Shown: piece after piece, positions 54,303-63,606 of the stretch
Position numbering within the stretch: position 1 is the stretch's first letter
Layout of the letters: each line of letters opens with the position of its first letter
Assembly: GCF_000970855.1 (NCBI RefSeq)
Contig: NZ_KQ034046.1
Span: 530,084 to 594,083, forward strand
Origin: Lactobacillus helsingborgensis
GTDB taxonomy: Bacteria > Bacillota > Bacilli > Lactobacillales > Lactobacillaceae
DNA: 64,000 nucleotides
Direction: 5' to 3'
Program-made: the position numbers and the translations under genes
The notes under the pieces: generated by a model
What the model was told of the DNA's origin: nothing
What the model saw: the letters and a program-made list of their open reading frames with translations, nothing else
Database searches by the model: none

Positions 54303-56035
54303 TGACCAAGACATTAAAAGGAATTGCTGCAAGTGATGGCATTGCTGTAGCACCAGCTTATCTCTTGGTTGAACCAGATCTTTCATTCACCAAAGCCACA
54401 GTTAGTGATGTTGATAGTGAATTAGCTCGTTATAAAGAAGCAATTTCAGTTTCTACTGCTGAAGTTGAAAAAATTCGCGATAGTGCGAAGAAGAGTTTAG
54501 GTGAAGATGAAGCTCAAGTCTTTGAAGCTCACTTAATGATTCTAAATGATCCTGAGTTTACGGGTGCAATTGAAAATGAAATTAAGGAGCAGAAGGTTAA
54601 TAGTGAAGCTGCTCTTGATGAAACTGCGCAAAAATTCATTACAATTTTTGAAGGCATGACTGATAACGAATACATGCAGCAGCGTGCAGCTGATGTGCGC
54701 GATGTTTCTAAGAGAATCATGGCTCACTTACTGGGTAAAGAATTACCAAATCCAGCTTCTATTGACCATGAAGTTGTAGTGGTTGCTCACGACTTAACCC
54801 CTAGTGATACGGCTCAATTAAATAAGAAATACGTTAAGGGCTTTGTTACAGACATTGGTGGTAGAACTGCGCACTCAGCAATTATGGCACGTTCTTTGGA
54901 ATTGCCAGCAGTTGTCGGTACAGATTCTATTACCAAAGATGTTCAAAATGGTGAGACTGTTGCAGTTAACGGTCTTAATGGTGACGTGATTGTAGATCCA
55001 ACTGATAGTCAAATCGCTGATTATAAGCAAAAGAGTGCTGATTTCTTAAAGCAAAAGGCTGAATGGGAAAAATTAAAGAATGAACCTTCTGTCACAGCTG
55101 ATGGCAAGAAGTTCACAATTGCTGCTAATATTGGTACACCAAATGATATGCAGGGTGTAAACGATAATGGTGCTGAAGCCGTTGGATTATACAGAACTGA
55201 GTTCTTGTATATGGATTCAAAAGACTTCCCGACCGAAGACGAACAATTTGAAGCCTACAAGGAAGTTATTGAAGGAATGCACGGTAAACAAGTTATTATC
55301 AGAACCATGGATATTGGTGGCGATAAGCATCTTGACTACTGGGATTTGCCAGATGAAATGAACCCATTCTTGGGTGTGCGTGCTATTAGACTTTCACTTC
55401 AAAATGAAGAAATCTTCCGTACACAACTAAGAGCTCTTTTGCGCGCATCAGCTTATGGTAAGTTGGGAATTATGTTCCCAATGATTGGTACTTTAGGCGA
55501 ATTACGCAAGGCTAAAGCAATTTTGGCAGAGGAGCAAGAAAAATTAGCAGCTAAAGGCGTTAAAATGAGTTCTGACTTAGAAGTTGGAATGATGATTGAA
55601 GTTCCTGCCGCTGCTGTTTTAGCTGATCAACTTGCTAAAGAAGTTGATTTCTTCTCAATCGGTACTAATGACTTGATCCAATACACAATGGCTGCCGACC
55701 GTGGCAATGATAATGTTTCTTATCTTTACCAACCAGCCAACCCATCAGTTTTACGCTTAATTAAGCACACAATTGATGCAGCTCATGAAAATGGCATTTG
55801 GTGTGGCATGTGTGGTGAAGCAGCTGGAGACAGCACAATGTTCCCAATCCTGCTTTCAATGGGATTAGACGAATATTCAATGAGTGCTACTTCAATTTTG
55901 CGCATTAGAAGTTTAATGAAGAAGTTGAACACTAATGATATTAAGGAATTAGCTAATAAAGCTTGTTACGTTTCAGAAACTGCTGAAGAAAATGAGCAGT
56001 TAGTTAGTGACTTAATGAAAAAAGTGGACAGATAA
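54302..56035 (+). CDS. ptsI: Phosphoenolpyruvate-protein phosphotransferase, PTS enzyme I
   Basis: A 577-residue first enzyme of the PTS. It has the active histidine in [20 protein letters not shown], the PEP-binding [20 protein letters not shown] and [15 protein letters not shown], and the catalytic cysteine in [14 protein letters not shown]. Full length. Operon with ptsH, ending in a strong terminator. Confidence 0.97.
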   Translation: MTKTLKGIAASDGIAVAPAYLLVEPDLSFTKATVSDVDSELARYKEAISVSTAEVEKIRDSAKKSLGEDEAQVFEAHLMILNDPEFTGAIENEIKEQKVNSEAALDETAQKFITIFEGMTDNEYMQQRAADVRDVSKRIMAHLLGKELPNPASIDHEVVVVAHDLTPSDTAQLNKKYVKGFVTDIGGRTAHSAIMARSLELPAVVGTDSITKDVQNGETVAVNGLNGDVIVDPTDSQIADYKQKSADFLKQKAEWEKLKNEPSVTADGKKFTIAANIGTPNDMQGVNDNGAEAVGLYRTEFLYMDSKDFPTEDEQFEAYKEVIEGMHGKQVIIRTMDIGGDKHLDYWDLPDEMNPFLGVRAIRLSLQNEEIFRTQLRALLRASAYGKLGIMFPMIGTLGELRKAKAILAEEQEKLAAKGVKMSSDLEVGMMIEVPAAAVLADQLAKEVDFFSIGTNDLIQYTMAADRGNDNVSYLYQPANPSVLRLIKHTIDAAHENGIWCGMCGEAAGDSTMFPILLSMGLDEYSMSATSILRIRSLMKKLNTNDIKELANKACYVSETAEENEQLVSDLMKKVDR

Positions 56036-56044
56036 ATATTGATT

Positions 56045-56086
56045 AAAAAAAGGATACATTCATAAAAATTTAATGTGTCCTTTTTT
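56045..56086 (+). terminator. Intrinsic terminator of ptsHI
   Basis: Stem AAAAAAAGGATACATT / AATGTGTCCTTTTTT with an AT-rich loop. Confidence 0.85.
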
Positions 56087-56239
56087 AATTTCTTTAATCT
56101 TTCTTGGTAAAAAAGTCATAGAATATTCACTTTTAAAAATTACCATAAAATTATAGTTAGTTATGGAAAATCTACTTACAAAAAAGAAGTAGTATGCTAT
56201 AATAATTTAGAAGACTAATTCTGAAGGAGCGTGAAATAT

Positions 56240-56638
56240 ATGGTCAATTTATATATATCTCCGAGCTGTACATCATGCCGTAAAGCAAAGGCTTGGCTAA
56301 AAAAACATGACATTCCTTTTAAGGAAAGAAATATTTTTTCTGAGCCTTTAACTAAAGAAGAGCTTTTACAAATTTTACGTATGACCGAAAATGGTACTGA
56401 AGAAATTATTTCTACGCGTTCAAGAGCATTTCAACAATTAAAAGTAAATCTTGATGACTTGTCAATCGATCAACTACTTGACTTGGTTGAAAAGAATCCA
56501 AGTCTTTTAAGACGTCCAATAATTATGGATGACCGTCGACTACAAGTTGGCTATAACGAAGACGAGATCAGACGCTTTTTACCTAGAAAAGTCCGTCGTC
56601 TTGAACTTGAAGAAATGCAAAAAATTGCAGATCTATAA
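56240..56638 (+). CDS. spx: Transcriptional regulator Spx
   Basis: A 132-residue RNA-polymerase-binding redox regulator of the ArsC fold. The redox pair is in [11 protein letters not shown] (CxxC), and the contact segment [20 protein letters not shown] is present. The start is ATG 56240 with GGAG 10 bases before; GTG 56231 sits directly on the ribosome site. A TATAAT lies at about 56198. It begins the conserved spx-mecA-coiA segment. Confidence 0.95.
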   Translation: MVNLYISPSCTSCRKAKAWLKKHDIPFKERNIFSEPLTKEELLQILRMTENGTEEIISTRSRAFQQLKVNLDDLSIDQLLDLVEKNPSLLRRPIIMDDRRLQVGYNEDEIRRFLPRKVRRLELEEMQKIADL

Positions 56639-56658
56639 AATTCATGAAAGTTTAAAAT

Positions 56659-56694
56659 AAAAGCGTTAGTTTTTAAACTAACGCTTTTATTTTA
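56659..56694 (+). terminator. Intrinsic terminator after spx
   Basis: Perfect stem AAAAGCGTTAGT / ACTAACGCTTTT with T run. Confidence 0.85.
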
Positions 56695-56745
56695 TTGGGA
56701 AAGTACGCTACAATAGAACAAAGAACCTGATGGAGGTGAGAACTC

Positions 56746-57453
56746 ATGCAAGTAGATCATATTAACGACAACACAATTCGCGTGAGAATAGGTAAAAAAG
56801 AACTGGCTAATCGTGGACTTAAAGTTTTAGATTTACTGGGCGATAAAAATAAAATTCAACATTTCTTTTATTCGATTTTGGACGAAATAGATACTGATCA
56901 CTCATTTAGTCAGGATGCGCCGGTTACTTTTCAAGTAATGCCTAATAACGGTGGACTTGATTTACTTATCACCAAAGTAACAGATAAAGATCGGAATAAT
57001 TTAGCCCAATTATTTGATAATGATACCGCTAATAATGGGAAGAACAATCAAGATTCACGGAGATCTTTTCTTGATCTGGAAAATGAAGACGAAGGAAATA
57101 GTGAAGAAGATACTTCTTCTACTCCTAAGGGTAAGAAGGAATTTTGGAAGTTACAGAAGAAACAGGGATATTGTTTCAACGATCTTAATCAAGTAGTGGA
57201 ACTGGCTGATAGTCTGTTAGCTGCTGATTTAGAATCCAGTCTTTACTTTGAACGAGGAAAATTTTACCTTGAACTGACCTTTACTGATACTGATTATGCA
57301 GAAATCAAACCTGCAGACGCATGGGCGATTGCAAATGAATATGGTATTAAGGTTAAAGCAAATGAAATGGCTCGCGTACGTATCAATGGTAAACAGATAG
57401 TTGCACATGATGCTTTAGGTTGCTTGCGCCATTATTTTAGCAAAATTAAATAG
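56746..57453 (+). CDS. mecA: Adaptor protein MecA
   Basis: A 235-residue adaptor that targets proteins to ClpC-type AAA partners (competence factor and Spx-like regulators in Bacillus). The N-terminal substrate-binding domain (1-85, VDHINDNTIRVRIGKKELAN) and the C-terminal ClpC-binding domain (about 150-235) are separated by an acidic linker (DLENEDEGNSEEDTSS). Length is normal. Confidence 0.93.
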   Translation: MQVDHINDNTIRVRIGKKELANRGLKVLDLLGDKNKIQHFFYSILDEIDTDHSFSQDAPVTFQVMPNNGGLDLLITKVTDKDRNNLAQLFDNDTANNGKNNQDSRRSFLDLENEDEGNSEEDTSSTPKGKKEFWKLQKKQGYCFNDLNQVVELADSLLAADLESSLYFERGKFYLELTFTDTDYAEIKPADAWAIANEYGIKVKANEMARVRINGKQIVAHDALGCLRHYFSKIK

Positions 57454-57474
57454 CAAATATTTTTAATTAGATAG

Positions 57475-57502
57475 AAGGGCAAGAATTAATTCTTGCCTTT
57501 TT
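57475..57502 (+). terminator. Intrinsic terminator after mecA
   Basis: Stem AAGGGCAAGAATTAATTCTTGCCTT with T residues. Confidence 0.7.
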
Positions 57503-57527
57503 GCGTACTTATTTTTAGGTGATAAAA

Positions 57528-58367
57528 ATGTACGCAGCTCTGTTGAATAATGTCTTAGTATTAGCTGTTGATGAAGCGCAAAAGCAGCAAAATAAAAATT
57601 TAAGTCAAAAATATTTTTGCCCGCATTGTCAAAGAGAAGTGCAGTTGATAATCAAAAAAGAGCGGTCTTATTTTAAGCATCTTGCTCAAGTGACTAATAT
57701 GTCTGGGGAAAATAAAGAACATGCTCTAAGTAAAGAACTGCTTTATACAGCTCTTAGAAAAACGCATTTTGATGCACAAATGGAAACTAGTTTAGCAAAT
57801 GGTCAATTGCGTGCTGATATTTTGGCCAGCCCAAAACTCGCTTTTGAAATTCAATGTGCTCCTCTTAATAAATCAGAATTTCGTCACCGCCACTCACTTT
57901 ACTGGAATTTAGGCATAAAAGATATTTGGATTGTAGGTAAGAGGCACTATTTGGAACAAAATTTAAAAAAGTCGCAACTTATTTTTTTTCGCAATAATCA
58001 AGCATGGCGAGATTATTATTTGGAAATTAATCCGCAGCAAGAAATATTGCGCCTTAAATATAACGTGTTACTAGAACCCGTTACGAATAAACTTCATTAT
58101 CAAATACAGGTTTTTAATTTAAATCCAGTTGGATTAAGAAATTTATGGCACTTTCAGCCAAATTTACAAAAATATCAGGTGAATGCTCAAAAGCAAAAAG
58201 AGTACCTGCAATTACAACTTGCGCAAAAAAGTTTAAAAGGCATGCAAATAGCAGAAAAATTATACAAAAAGCGGCAAACCATTGAAGATTTGCCGTCCTG
58301 GGTTTTTCAAAATTTTCGCGCTGTTAACACTTGTGATAATGTCACTAAGTATTTAAATCAAACGTAA
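57528..58367 (+). CDS. coiA: Competence protein CoiA-like
   Basis: A 279-residue protein with an N-terminal zinc motif CPHCQREV and a nuclease-like core: RADILASPKLAFEIQCAPLNKSEFRHRH matches the E-x-Q of CoiA. The C-terminal 80 residues are variable, basic and helical. CoiA-type proteins promote DNA recombination during natural transformation in streptococci. Start ATG 57528 with AGGTG; the GTG 57519 lies in the ribosome site. The 3' end overlaps the convergent DsbA-like gene by 15 bases. Confidence 0.88.
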   Translation: MYAALLNNVLVLAVDEAQKQQNKNLSQKYFCPHCQREVQLIIKKERSYFKHLAQVTNMSGENKEHALSKELLYTALRKTHFDAQMETSLANGQLRADILASPKLAFEIQCAPLNKSEFRHRHSLYWNLGIKDIWIVGKRHYLEQNLKKSQLIFFRNNQAWRDYYLEINPQQEILRLKYNVLLEPVTNKLHYQIQVFNLNPVGLRNLWHFQPNLQKYQVNAQKQKEYLQLQLAQKSLKGMQIAEKLYKKRQTIEDLPSWVFQNFRAVNTCDNVTKYLNQT

Positions 58368-58973
58368 GTGTCTAATAGGATAGTAATTTTTTTCTTCTTC
58401 ATTGATACAGCCGTTGCTTTTAAAAAGCTTAACTAGTTTATCATGAGCTAATATTCCTTCCAGCATGATCCCACTGTAATTACCACTTTCATTGAAAATA
58501 ATTGTAGTCGGAATATTTCTCACATTAAATTTACGAACTAATTTTTTGTCTTGGAAAATTGAATCGTCAATATAGTGAGCAATCCTGCGATCATTTATGC
58601 GATTAAAATTTAAGTTAAGATCACTAGCAACTTGTCTGGGCAAATCTGCAGAGTATTTATTAAAGTCTTCGCTCATTGCTCTTTGCAAAGCAACTAAATA
58701 AGCGCGTGCCTTTTTGTTACCGTATTCAAGTTTAATTGCATGATAATGACGTAGTGCCTGAAAAGACGCAATGGTATATTGCGGTATATCAGTAATTCTT
58801 TGACCAGCTTTTTTTCTTCTAATGATGTCTTCTTTAATAACTTTAGCATTTATTACGGGAACAAAATGGTAAGAAGAATTAATATTGAGTTCATCAATTG
58901 CATCTTTAATTAATGTCTCTGTGTTGTAGCAATAAATGCCAACAGGATTCACAAAGAGAAAAATCTCAAACAT
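58353..58973 (-). CDS. yjbH: DsbA-fold protein, YjbH-like adaptor
   Basis: A 206-residue thioredoxin-fold protein with the DsbA-like helical insertion. The usual NPxCxxCW site reads NPVGIYCY, so one of the two redox cysteines is missing, as in YjbH-type proteins that act as Spx-ClpXP adaptors rather than oxidases. The C-terminal NIPTTIIFNESGN keeps the cis-proline pattern. Its place next to spx, mecA and coiA supports YjbH. Ribosome site GGAGGAG before ATG 58973. Confidence 0.85.
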   Translation of the reverse strand: MFEIFLFVNPVGIYCYNTETLIKDAIDELNINSSYHFVPVINAKVIKEDIIRRKKAGQRITDIPQYTIASFQALRHYHAIKLEYGNKKARAYLVALQRAMSEDFNKYSADLPRQVASDLNLNFNRINDRRIAHYIDDSIFQDKKLVRKFNVRNIPTTIIFNESGNYSGIMLEGILAHDKLVKLFKSNGCINEEEKNYYPIRHLRLI

Positions 58974-59050
58974 GATCAGGCTCCTCCAAAACTGATTATT
59001 ATGTACAACTCTATCAAATACCTATCCTTTGAACAAAAAACATACCTTCT

Positions 59051-59677
59051 CTATCCTATTTTAACACGATGAATGTAAGCGCGTGCAATTTTTGCTCGAT
59101 TGGTATTGCTTTTGGTTTGAGTAAAACCATATTTTTTCTTTAGCTTATCCAAAACTACGCTAATTGTTTGAGGGTTAGTATTTTCTATTTCAAGTTCAAA
59201 ATCTTCATAGCCATCGGGATAGGTACTGTCATCAAAGGTCAGTTCACAATTTTCAGGACCATTTGCAAGTATGCGGTGCGTTTTACTATAGGTTTGCAAG
59301 TCTAGTTGCAGATTATGGTCAAAGTGCTGGTTTAGATATTTACCAGCGCTGTATTTAAAGGTAATGTGCTGATTGTTAAGACCATTTTGAACATAATCTT
59401 GGGCTTCTTTTAGCGAAAGCTTATCATTTATTTCAATCGCTTCATGAAATTTGTTTTGCAACGGATTTTGATGAGGCACTTTGAGCGTTTGTTCAGCCCG
59501 ATCAGAGAAAATACGAATACGACAACTGATTCTACTTTTTTTGAGTAATCTATTGTTGGTATCAAAGTAATAATTTTCTTGGTTAAAACTTTCTTTTACT
59601 GTAAAATCACTACACAGCTTTTGGAAAATTTCTTGTGGTAAAAGTATTTTTGCTTCTATCTCGGTATTTTCTGCCAT
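59051..59677 (-). CDS. CYTH domain-containing protein
   Basis: A 208-residue CYTH (triphosphate tunnel) protein. The signature EIEAKILL is at the start (ExExK); later strands ENYYFDTNNRLLKKS, RIRIFSDRAEQTLKVP and DFELEIENTN carry the tunnel charges. It corresponds in position to B. subtilis yjbK. The function is probably an inorganic tri- or polyphosphatase or a related phosphohydrolase; unproven. Confidence 0.9.
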   Translation of the reverse strand: MAENTEIEAKILLPQEIFQKLCSDFTVKESFNQENYYFDTNNRLLKKSRISCRIRIFSDRAEQTLKVPHQNPLQNKFHEAIEINDKLSLKEAQDYVQNGLNNQHITFKYSAGKYLNQHFDHNLQLDLQTYSKTHRILANGPENCELTFDDSTYPDGYEDFELEIENTNPQTISVVLDKLKKKYGFTQTKSNTNRAKIARAYIHRVKIG

Positions 59678-60041
59678 TAGTACTTACTCCATTCTTTTTA
59701 TAAATATAAAAAGTGTCTATAAAGTATTTTGTACACTTCACTACAAAAATTCAAAATTTAACTCTGAAAAAAATAAATAAATCGAGTAGGTATTCAGCAA
59801 ATTATTATTCTAATAAGATTTCTGATAGAAATGCTATAAGAGTACATATTTGCTAAAATTAATAAATTTATCATAATCTTAAAAGGTTGATTGTGCAAGG
59901 AATAAATCCTATGGCTAAAGAAGTTTGAGGGTTGTGTATAGCTCAAAAAGGGCAAGAATGCTTAAACAAGGTAATCCTATGAAATTGCTATCATATATTT
60001 TATGTTAAAATGGATATGCTGTTGAGAAAGGAATTATTTCT
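59678..60041. other. Intergenic, divergent promoter region
   Basis: Separates the minus-strand CYTH gene and the plus-strand small alarmone synthetase gene. AT-rich, with a likely -10 TTAAAAT at about 60004-60010 and AAAGGA ribosome site before 60042. No small gene is supported. Confidence 0.4.
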
Positions 60042-60671
60042 ATGAATTTTGATTGGGATAATTTTTTATGGCCTTATGATGAGGCCGTGCGAGAATTAAA
60101 GGTGAAGTTTCGTTCTTTGAGACAAAGTTTTTTGACTCAAGGGGAACATTCACCGATCGAATTTGTGGTCGGCAGAGTTAAAACTGTTGATTCAATTAAA
60201 GAAAAAATGCAAAGGCGTGTTATCAGTCCGGATGTGATTGAGACTGACATGCAGGATATAGCAGGGATACGAATAGTTTGTCAATTTGTAGATGATATAT
60301 ATAAAGTAGTAGACTTAATCCATGAGCGGGATGATATGGAAGTGATTGAAGAACGAGATTATGTTCAAAATGCTAAGCCTTCTGGTTATCGTTCTTACCA
60401 TATGGTGATTTCATATACTGTCTATTTACCTACTGGATCAAAAAAATTGTTGGCAGAAATACAAATTAGAACTTTGGCAATGAATTTTTGGGCAACTGTC
60501 GAGCATACTTTAAATTATAAGTACCAAGGCTCTTACCCCAAAGATATTTCCCAAAGGCTAAAATCCACTGCAGAAACAGCCTATAAACTTGATGAAGAAA
60601 TGTCTTTAATTAAAGATGAAGTGCAAGAGGCTCAGAAGGTTTTTACCAAAAACAAGGGTAAGGAAAAATAA
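60042..60671 (+). CDS. relQ: Small alarmone synthetase, GTP pyrophosphokinase family
   Basis: A 209-residue ppGpp/pppGpp synthetase with only the RelA_SpoT synthetase domain (about 20-180) and a short helical tail for tetramer formation. Conserved elements: RSLRQSFL, VVGRVKTVDSIKEKMQRR, the DIAGIRIVCQFVDDI motif and PSGYRSYHMVI. It makes the stringent-response alarmone constitutively or under stress. TAATG overlap with NAD kinase, the usual yjbM-nadF order. Confidence 0.94.
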   Translation: MNFDWDNFLWPYDEAVRELKVKFRSLRQSFLTQGEHSPIEFVVGRVKTVDSIKEKMQRRVISPDVIETDMQDIAGIRIVCQFVDDIYKVVDLIHERDDMEVIEERDYVQNAKPSGYRSYHMVISYTVYLPTGSKKLLAEIQIRTLAMNFWATVEHTLNYKYQGSYPKDISQRLKSTAETAYKLDEEMSLIKDEVQEAQKVFTKNKGKEK

Positions 60672-61477
60672 TGAGAATTACAATTGCCCATAACACTAAT
60701 CAAGAAACTTTAAAAGTGGTAGCGCATTTGCGGAAATTATTAGAAACGAAAAAAGGGGTAGTTTTTGATGCCAAATACCCTGATGTGGTTATTACTGTTG
60801 GCGGTGATGGGACCCTAATTAATGCTTTTCATCGTTATGAAAATCAAATAAGCTCAATTCGTTTTATTGGCATTCATACTGGTCATCTCGGTTTTTATAC
60901 TGACTGGCAAGGCCCTGATGTTGATAAGATGGTGGATGCACTGTTTTTACGAGAACCAGAATCGGCCGCTTATCCTTTGCTTGATGTAAATTTACTGACT
61001 GAAGCTGGCGAAAAAAAGCACTTTTTGGCATTAAATGAATCTGCAGTCAAACGGATATCCCATACACTTGAAGCCAAGGTTTATATAGATAACCAGCTGT
61101 TCGAAAATTTTCGGGGTGATGGTCTATGTATTTCCACGCCGACTGGGTCAACCGGCTATAACAAGTCAATTGGCGGGGCGGTGATCCATCCTCGGTTAAA
61201 AGCGCTGCAAATGGCTGAAATAGCTTCTATCAATAATCGTATTTTTAGAACGCTATCTTCACCCATTGTACTTGCGCCAGAGCAGTGGATTACAGTAGTG
61301 CCCAAGGCTGATCATTTTGTCATGACTATAGATGGGCGCCGCATCAATGTCCGTAATGCTAAGAGAATTGATTATCGTATTTCTAGCAAAGAAATACATT
61401 TTGATCGTTTTGGACATACTCATTTTTGGTCACGGGTTCAGAGTGCCTTTATTGGAGATGAAGATGACAGTATTTAA
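60671..61477 (+). CDS. nadK: NAD kinase
   Basis: A 268-residue ATP- or polyphosphate-dependent NAD kinase. It has the glycine motif TVGGDGTLINAFH, the GHLGFY segment, LNESAVKR, and TPTGSTGYNKSIGGAVIHP. Full length. Overlaps the following RluA-family gene by 14 bases. Confidence 0.95.
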   Translation: MRITIAHNTNQETLKVVAHLRKLLETKKGVVFDAKYPDVVITVGGDGTLINAFHRYENQISSIRFIGIHTGHLGFYTDWQGPDVDKMVDALFLREPESAAYPLLDVNLLTEAGEKKHFLALNESAVKRISHTLEAKVYIDNQLFENFRGDGLCISTPTGSTGYNKSIGGAVIHPRLKALQMAEIASINNRIFRTLSSPIVLAPEQWITVVPKADHFVMTIDGRRINVRNAKRIDYRISSKEIHFDRFGHTHFWSRVQSAFIGDEDDSI

Positions 61478-62357
61478 AGTTTTGGTACAAGATAAAGCCC
61501 CCAAAAAATTAGGGGCTTTTTTATTGAAAAATGGTTTTTCAAAAAGAGCTGTCAATAATGCCAAAAACGCTGGCGGTTTATTGCTGGTCAATCACAAAAG
61601 AAGATATACAAATTATCTTTTACATACAGGTGATGAAGTTATTTTCGTGCCGGGCAAAGAAAAGGATAATCCCTGGCTGGTCCCTTCACAAAAACCAGTG
61701 GATATTGTTAAAGAAACTGATAATTATTTAGTGGTTAATAAACCGGCTGGTATTTTATCCATACCCTCACGCTATGATGATAATGCAGTTGTTAATCAGG
61801 TTTTAGGCTATTTTGCTCAAAAAAATGAGCGTGGTGTCAAACCGCATGTTGTTACTCGCCTTGATCGCGATACGTCAGGTTTAGTTCTAATTGGTAAAAA
61901 TGCTATTGCCCATTCACGTTTTAGTCAAATTCCTAAAACAGACTTTGTCAAAAAATATCATGCAATAGTTCACGGTAATTTTACTCAAAATGAACTTGCT
62001 GGCATAATTGATCAGCCAATTGGGCGGAAGGGAACTGCAATAGTGCGCTGTATTGACCCTGAAGGTAAGAGAGCCAAAACCGCTTATCAGGTTATTGCAC
62101 AACGACCTGGTGCCAGTTTAGTTGAATTACGGTTATTTACCGGGCGGACGCATCAGATTCGTCTACACATGCAATATATTGGTCATCCTCTTTTTGGCGA
62201 CCCCTTTTACGGTATAGAAGATGATTTTAGCCGCCAGGCACTAAGCTGCTTTTATTTAGAATTTCCTGATCCTTTTAATCCTGCCAAAAAAGTACAAATT
62301 GCGATCGCAGATGCATCGGATATGATGAAATTGTGGCAGAGTTTTAAAAAATGTTAG
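61464..62357 (+). CDS. RluA-family pseudouridine synthase
   Basis: A 297-residue RNA pseudouridine synthase. The catalytic aspartate is in VTRLDRDTSGLVLI, followed by KKYHAIVHG, and the family's final motif is GRTHQIRLHMQYIGHPLFGD. The chosen start is ATG 61464 with GGAG 6 bases upstream; the longer upstream frame inside nadK is not real. Corresponds to B. subtilis yjbO (RluD-like). The exact rRNA site is unknown. Confidence 0.92.
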   Translation: MTVFKVLVQDKAPKKLGAFLLKNGFSKRAVNNAKNAGGLLLVNHKRRYTNYLLHTGDEVIFVPGKEKDNPWLVPSQKPVDIVKETDNYLVVNKPAGILSIPSRYDDNAVVNQVLGYFAQKNERGVKPHVVTRLDRDTSGLVLIGKNAIAHSRFSQIPKTDFVKKYHAIVHGNFTQNELAGIIDQPIGRKGTAIVRCIDPEGKRAKTAYQVIAQRPGASLVELRLFTGRTHQIRLHMQYIGHPLFGDPFYGIEDDFSRQALSCFYLEFPDPFNPAKKVQIAIADASDMMKLWQSFKKC

Positions 62358-62360
62358 TAA

Positions 62361-62394
62361 AAAAAAGTTGCCTCTATATAGAGACAACTTTTTG
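62361..62394. terminator. Bidirectional terminator
   Basis: Stem AAAAAAGTTG-CTCTATATAGAG-CAACTTTTT between convergent genes. Confidence 0.75.
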
Positions 62395-62404
62395 TTTTAT
62401 CAAA

Positions 62405-63436
62405 TTATTCACTGAAAAGTACGCGTGTACCCTCAGGGACAAAAATATCTTTTTGGATAGGGGTGAGACAGCCGTTTTCTGCGTCACGAGTATATAAAGT
62501 AGCATTATCTGTATTTTGATTAGTAGCTACCACGTATTTCTCGCCCTCATCCCAGTTAAAGTCACGCGGAAATTCTCCAAAGGTTGAAATCCTTTGCCGT
62601 AATTGTAAGGTGTGATCAGCATTAACGGCGAAAACCGTAATAGTATCGTGACCCCGATTCGAAGTATAAATAAATTTGCCATCTCGGCTAATTTTAATTG
62701 CTGCTGAACCGTTATGATCAGAAAAATCATCGGGGATTGTTGAATAGGTGGCAATATTTTTAAAATGCCAGTTAGTTTCATCAATTGCTACCAAATTGAT
62801 CTTGCTTGAAAGCTCTCCCACAACGTAAAAGTAACCACCATCAGGGCTAAAAACGATATGACGGGTCCCAAATCCCGGCTCATTTTGATATTTAGCCAAG
62901 TGTTTTAGTTTGTTGTTATTGAAACTATAAAAATCAACACAGTCATTGCCTAAATCACAACTCACTAAGTTGCCTTGAGGGGTTTCGTCAAAAAAGTGCG
63001 GGTGAGGGCCATCTGCTTGTTCTGGACAAGGACCAAGTGTGTCAGCTGTGTGTGTTACTGAATCTAAAAAGGTCAAACTACCATCCTGATCGTAAGAAAA
63101 GACGGCCAGGACAGCAGTGTGATAATTTGCTGTATAAAGCAGCTTTTTGTTTCTGTTGATCCCGATATAAGCTGGTGATGAACCAGGGGTCAAGTATGAA
63201 TCTTTTTGCGTATATTGACCATTGACTAATTCAAATGAACTAATACCGCCTTTATCCCCAGCATTGTTAATAGTAAAGATGAATTTGTCATCTTGTACGA
63301 AATAAGTTGGTCCACCAACCTTAATTACTTCTTTAGCAGGCCCTATTTGCATTTCCAGGCCATCTGCTTTTTTAAGCGGCAATTCATAGATTCCTGTGGC
63401 CTTTTTTTTGGTATACCCGCCAATTAATAATTTCAT
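62405..63436 (-). CDS. pgl: Lactonase family protein (6-phosphogluconolactonase type)
   Basis: A 343-residue seven-bladed beta-propeller of the YbhE/lactonase family. Blade-like repeats are visible (e.g. PSNRGHD-like TSNRGHDTITVFAV, HIVFSPDGGYFYVVGE, and GPHPHFFD with the metal-binding histidines). It likely hydrolyses 6-phosphogluconolactone in the pentose phosphate route, but related sugar lactones are possible. Ribosome site GGAGG 10 bases before ATG 63436. Confidence 0.88.
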   Translation of the reverse strand: MKLLIGGYTKKKATGIYELPLKKADGLEMQIGPAKEVIKVGGPTYFVQDDKFIFTINNAGDKGGISSFELVNGQYTQKDSYLTPGSSPAYIGINRNKKLLYTANYHTAVLAVFSYDQDGSLTFLDSVTHTADTLGPCPEQADGPHPHFFDETPQGNLVSCDLGNDCVDFYSFNNNKLKHLAKYQNEPGFGTRHIVFSPDGGYFYVVGELSSKINLVAIDETNWHFKNIATYSTIPDDFSDHNGSAAIKISRDGKFIYTSNRGHDTITVFAVNADHTLQLRQRISTFGEFPRDFNWDEGEKYVVATNQNTDNATLYTRDAENGCLTPIQKDIFVPEGTRVLFSE

Positions 63437-63606
63437 GTTTGAAAAGCCTCCAATTTAATTTATAATTGTTCCAATAATTAGTATAGCATGACATGCAATT
63501 GTAAAAATTTTGAACAGCTCAACATATATAAAAAGTGTTAAAGTATGTTGTCAGTTATATTAGTTACTATCAACAAAAAAATATGAATTTAAGAGGTATG
63601 TCGAAA

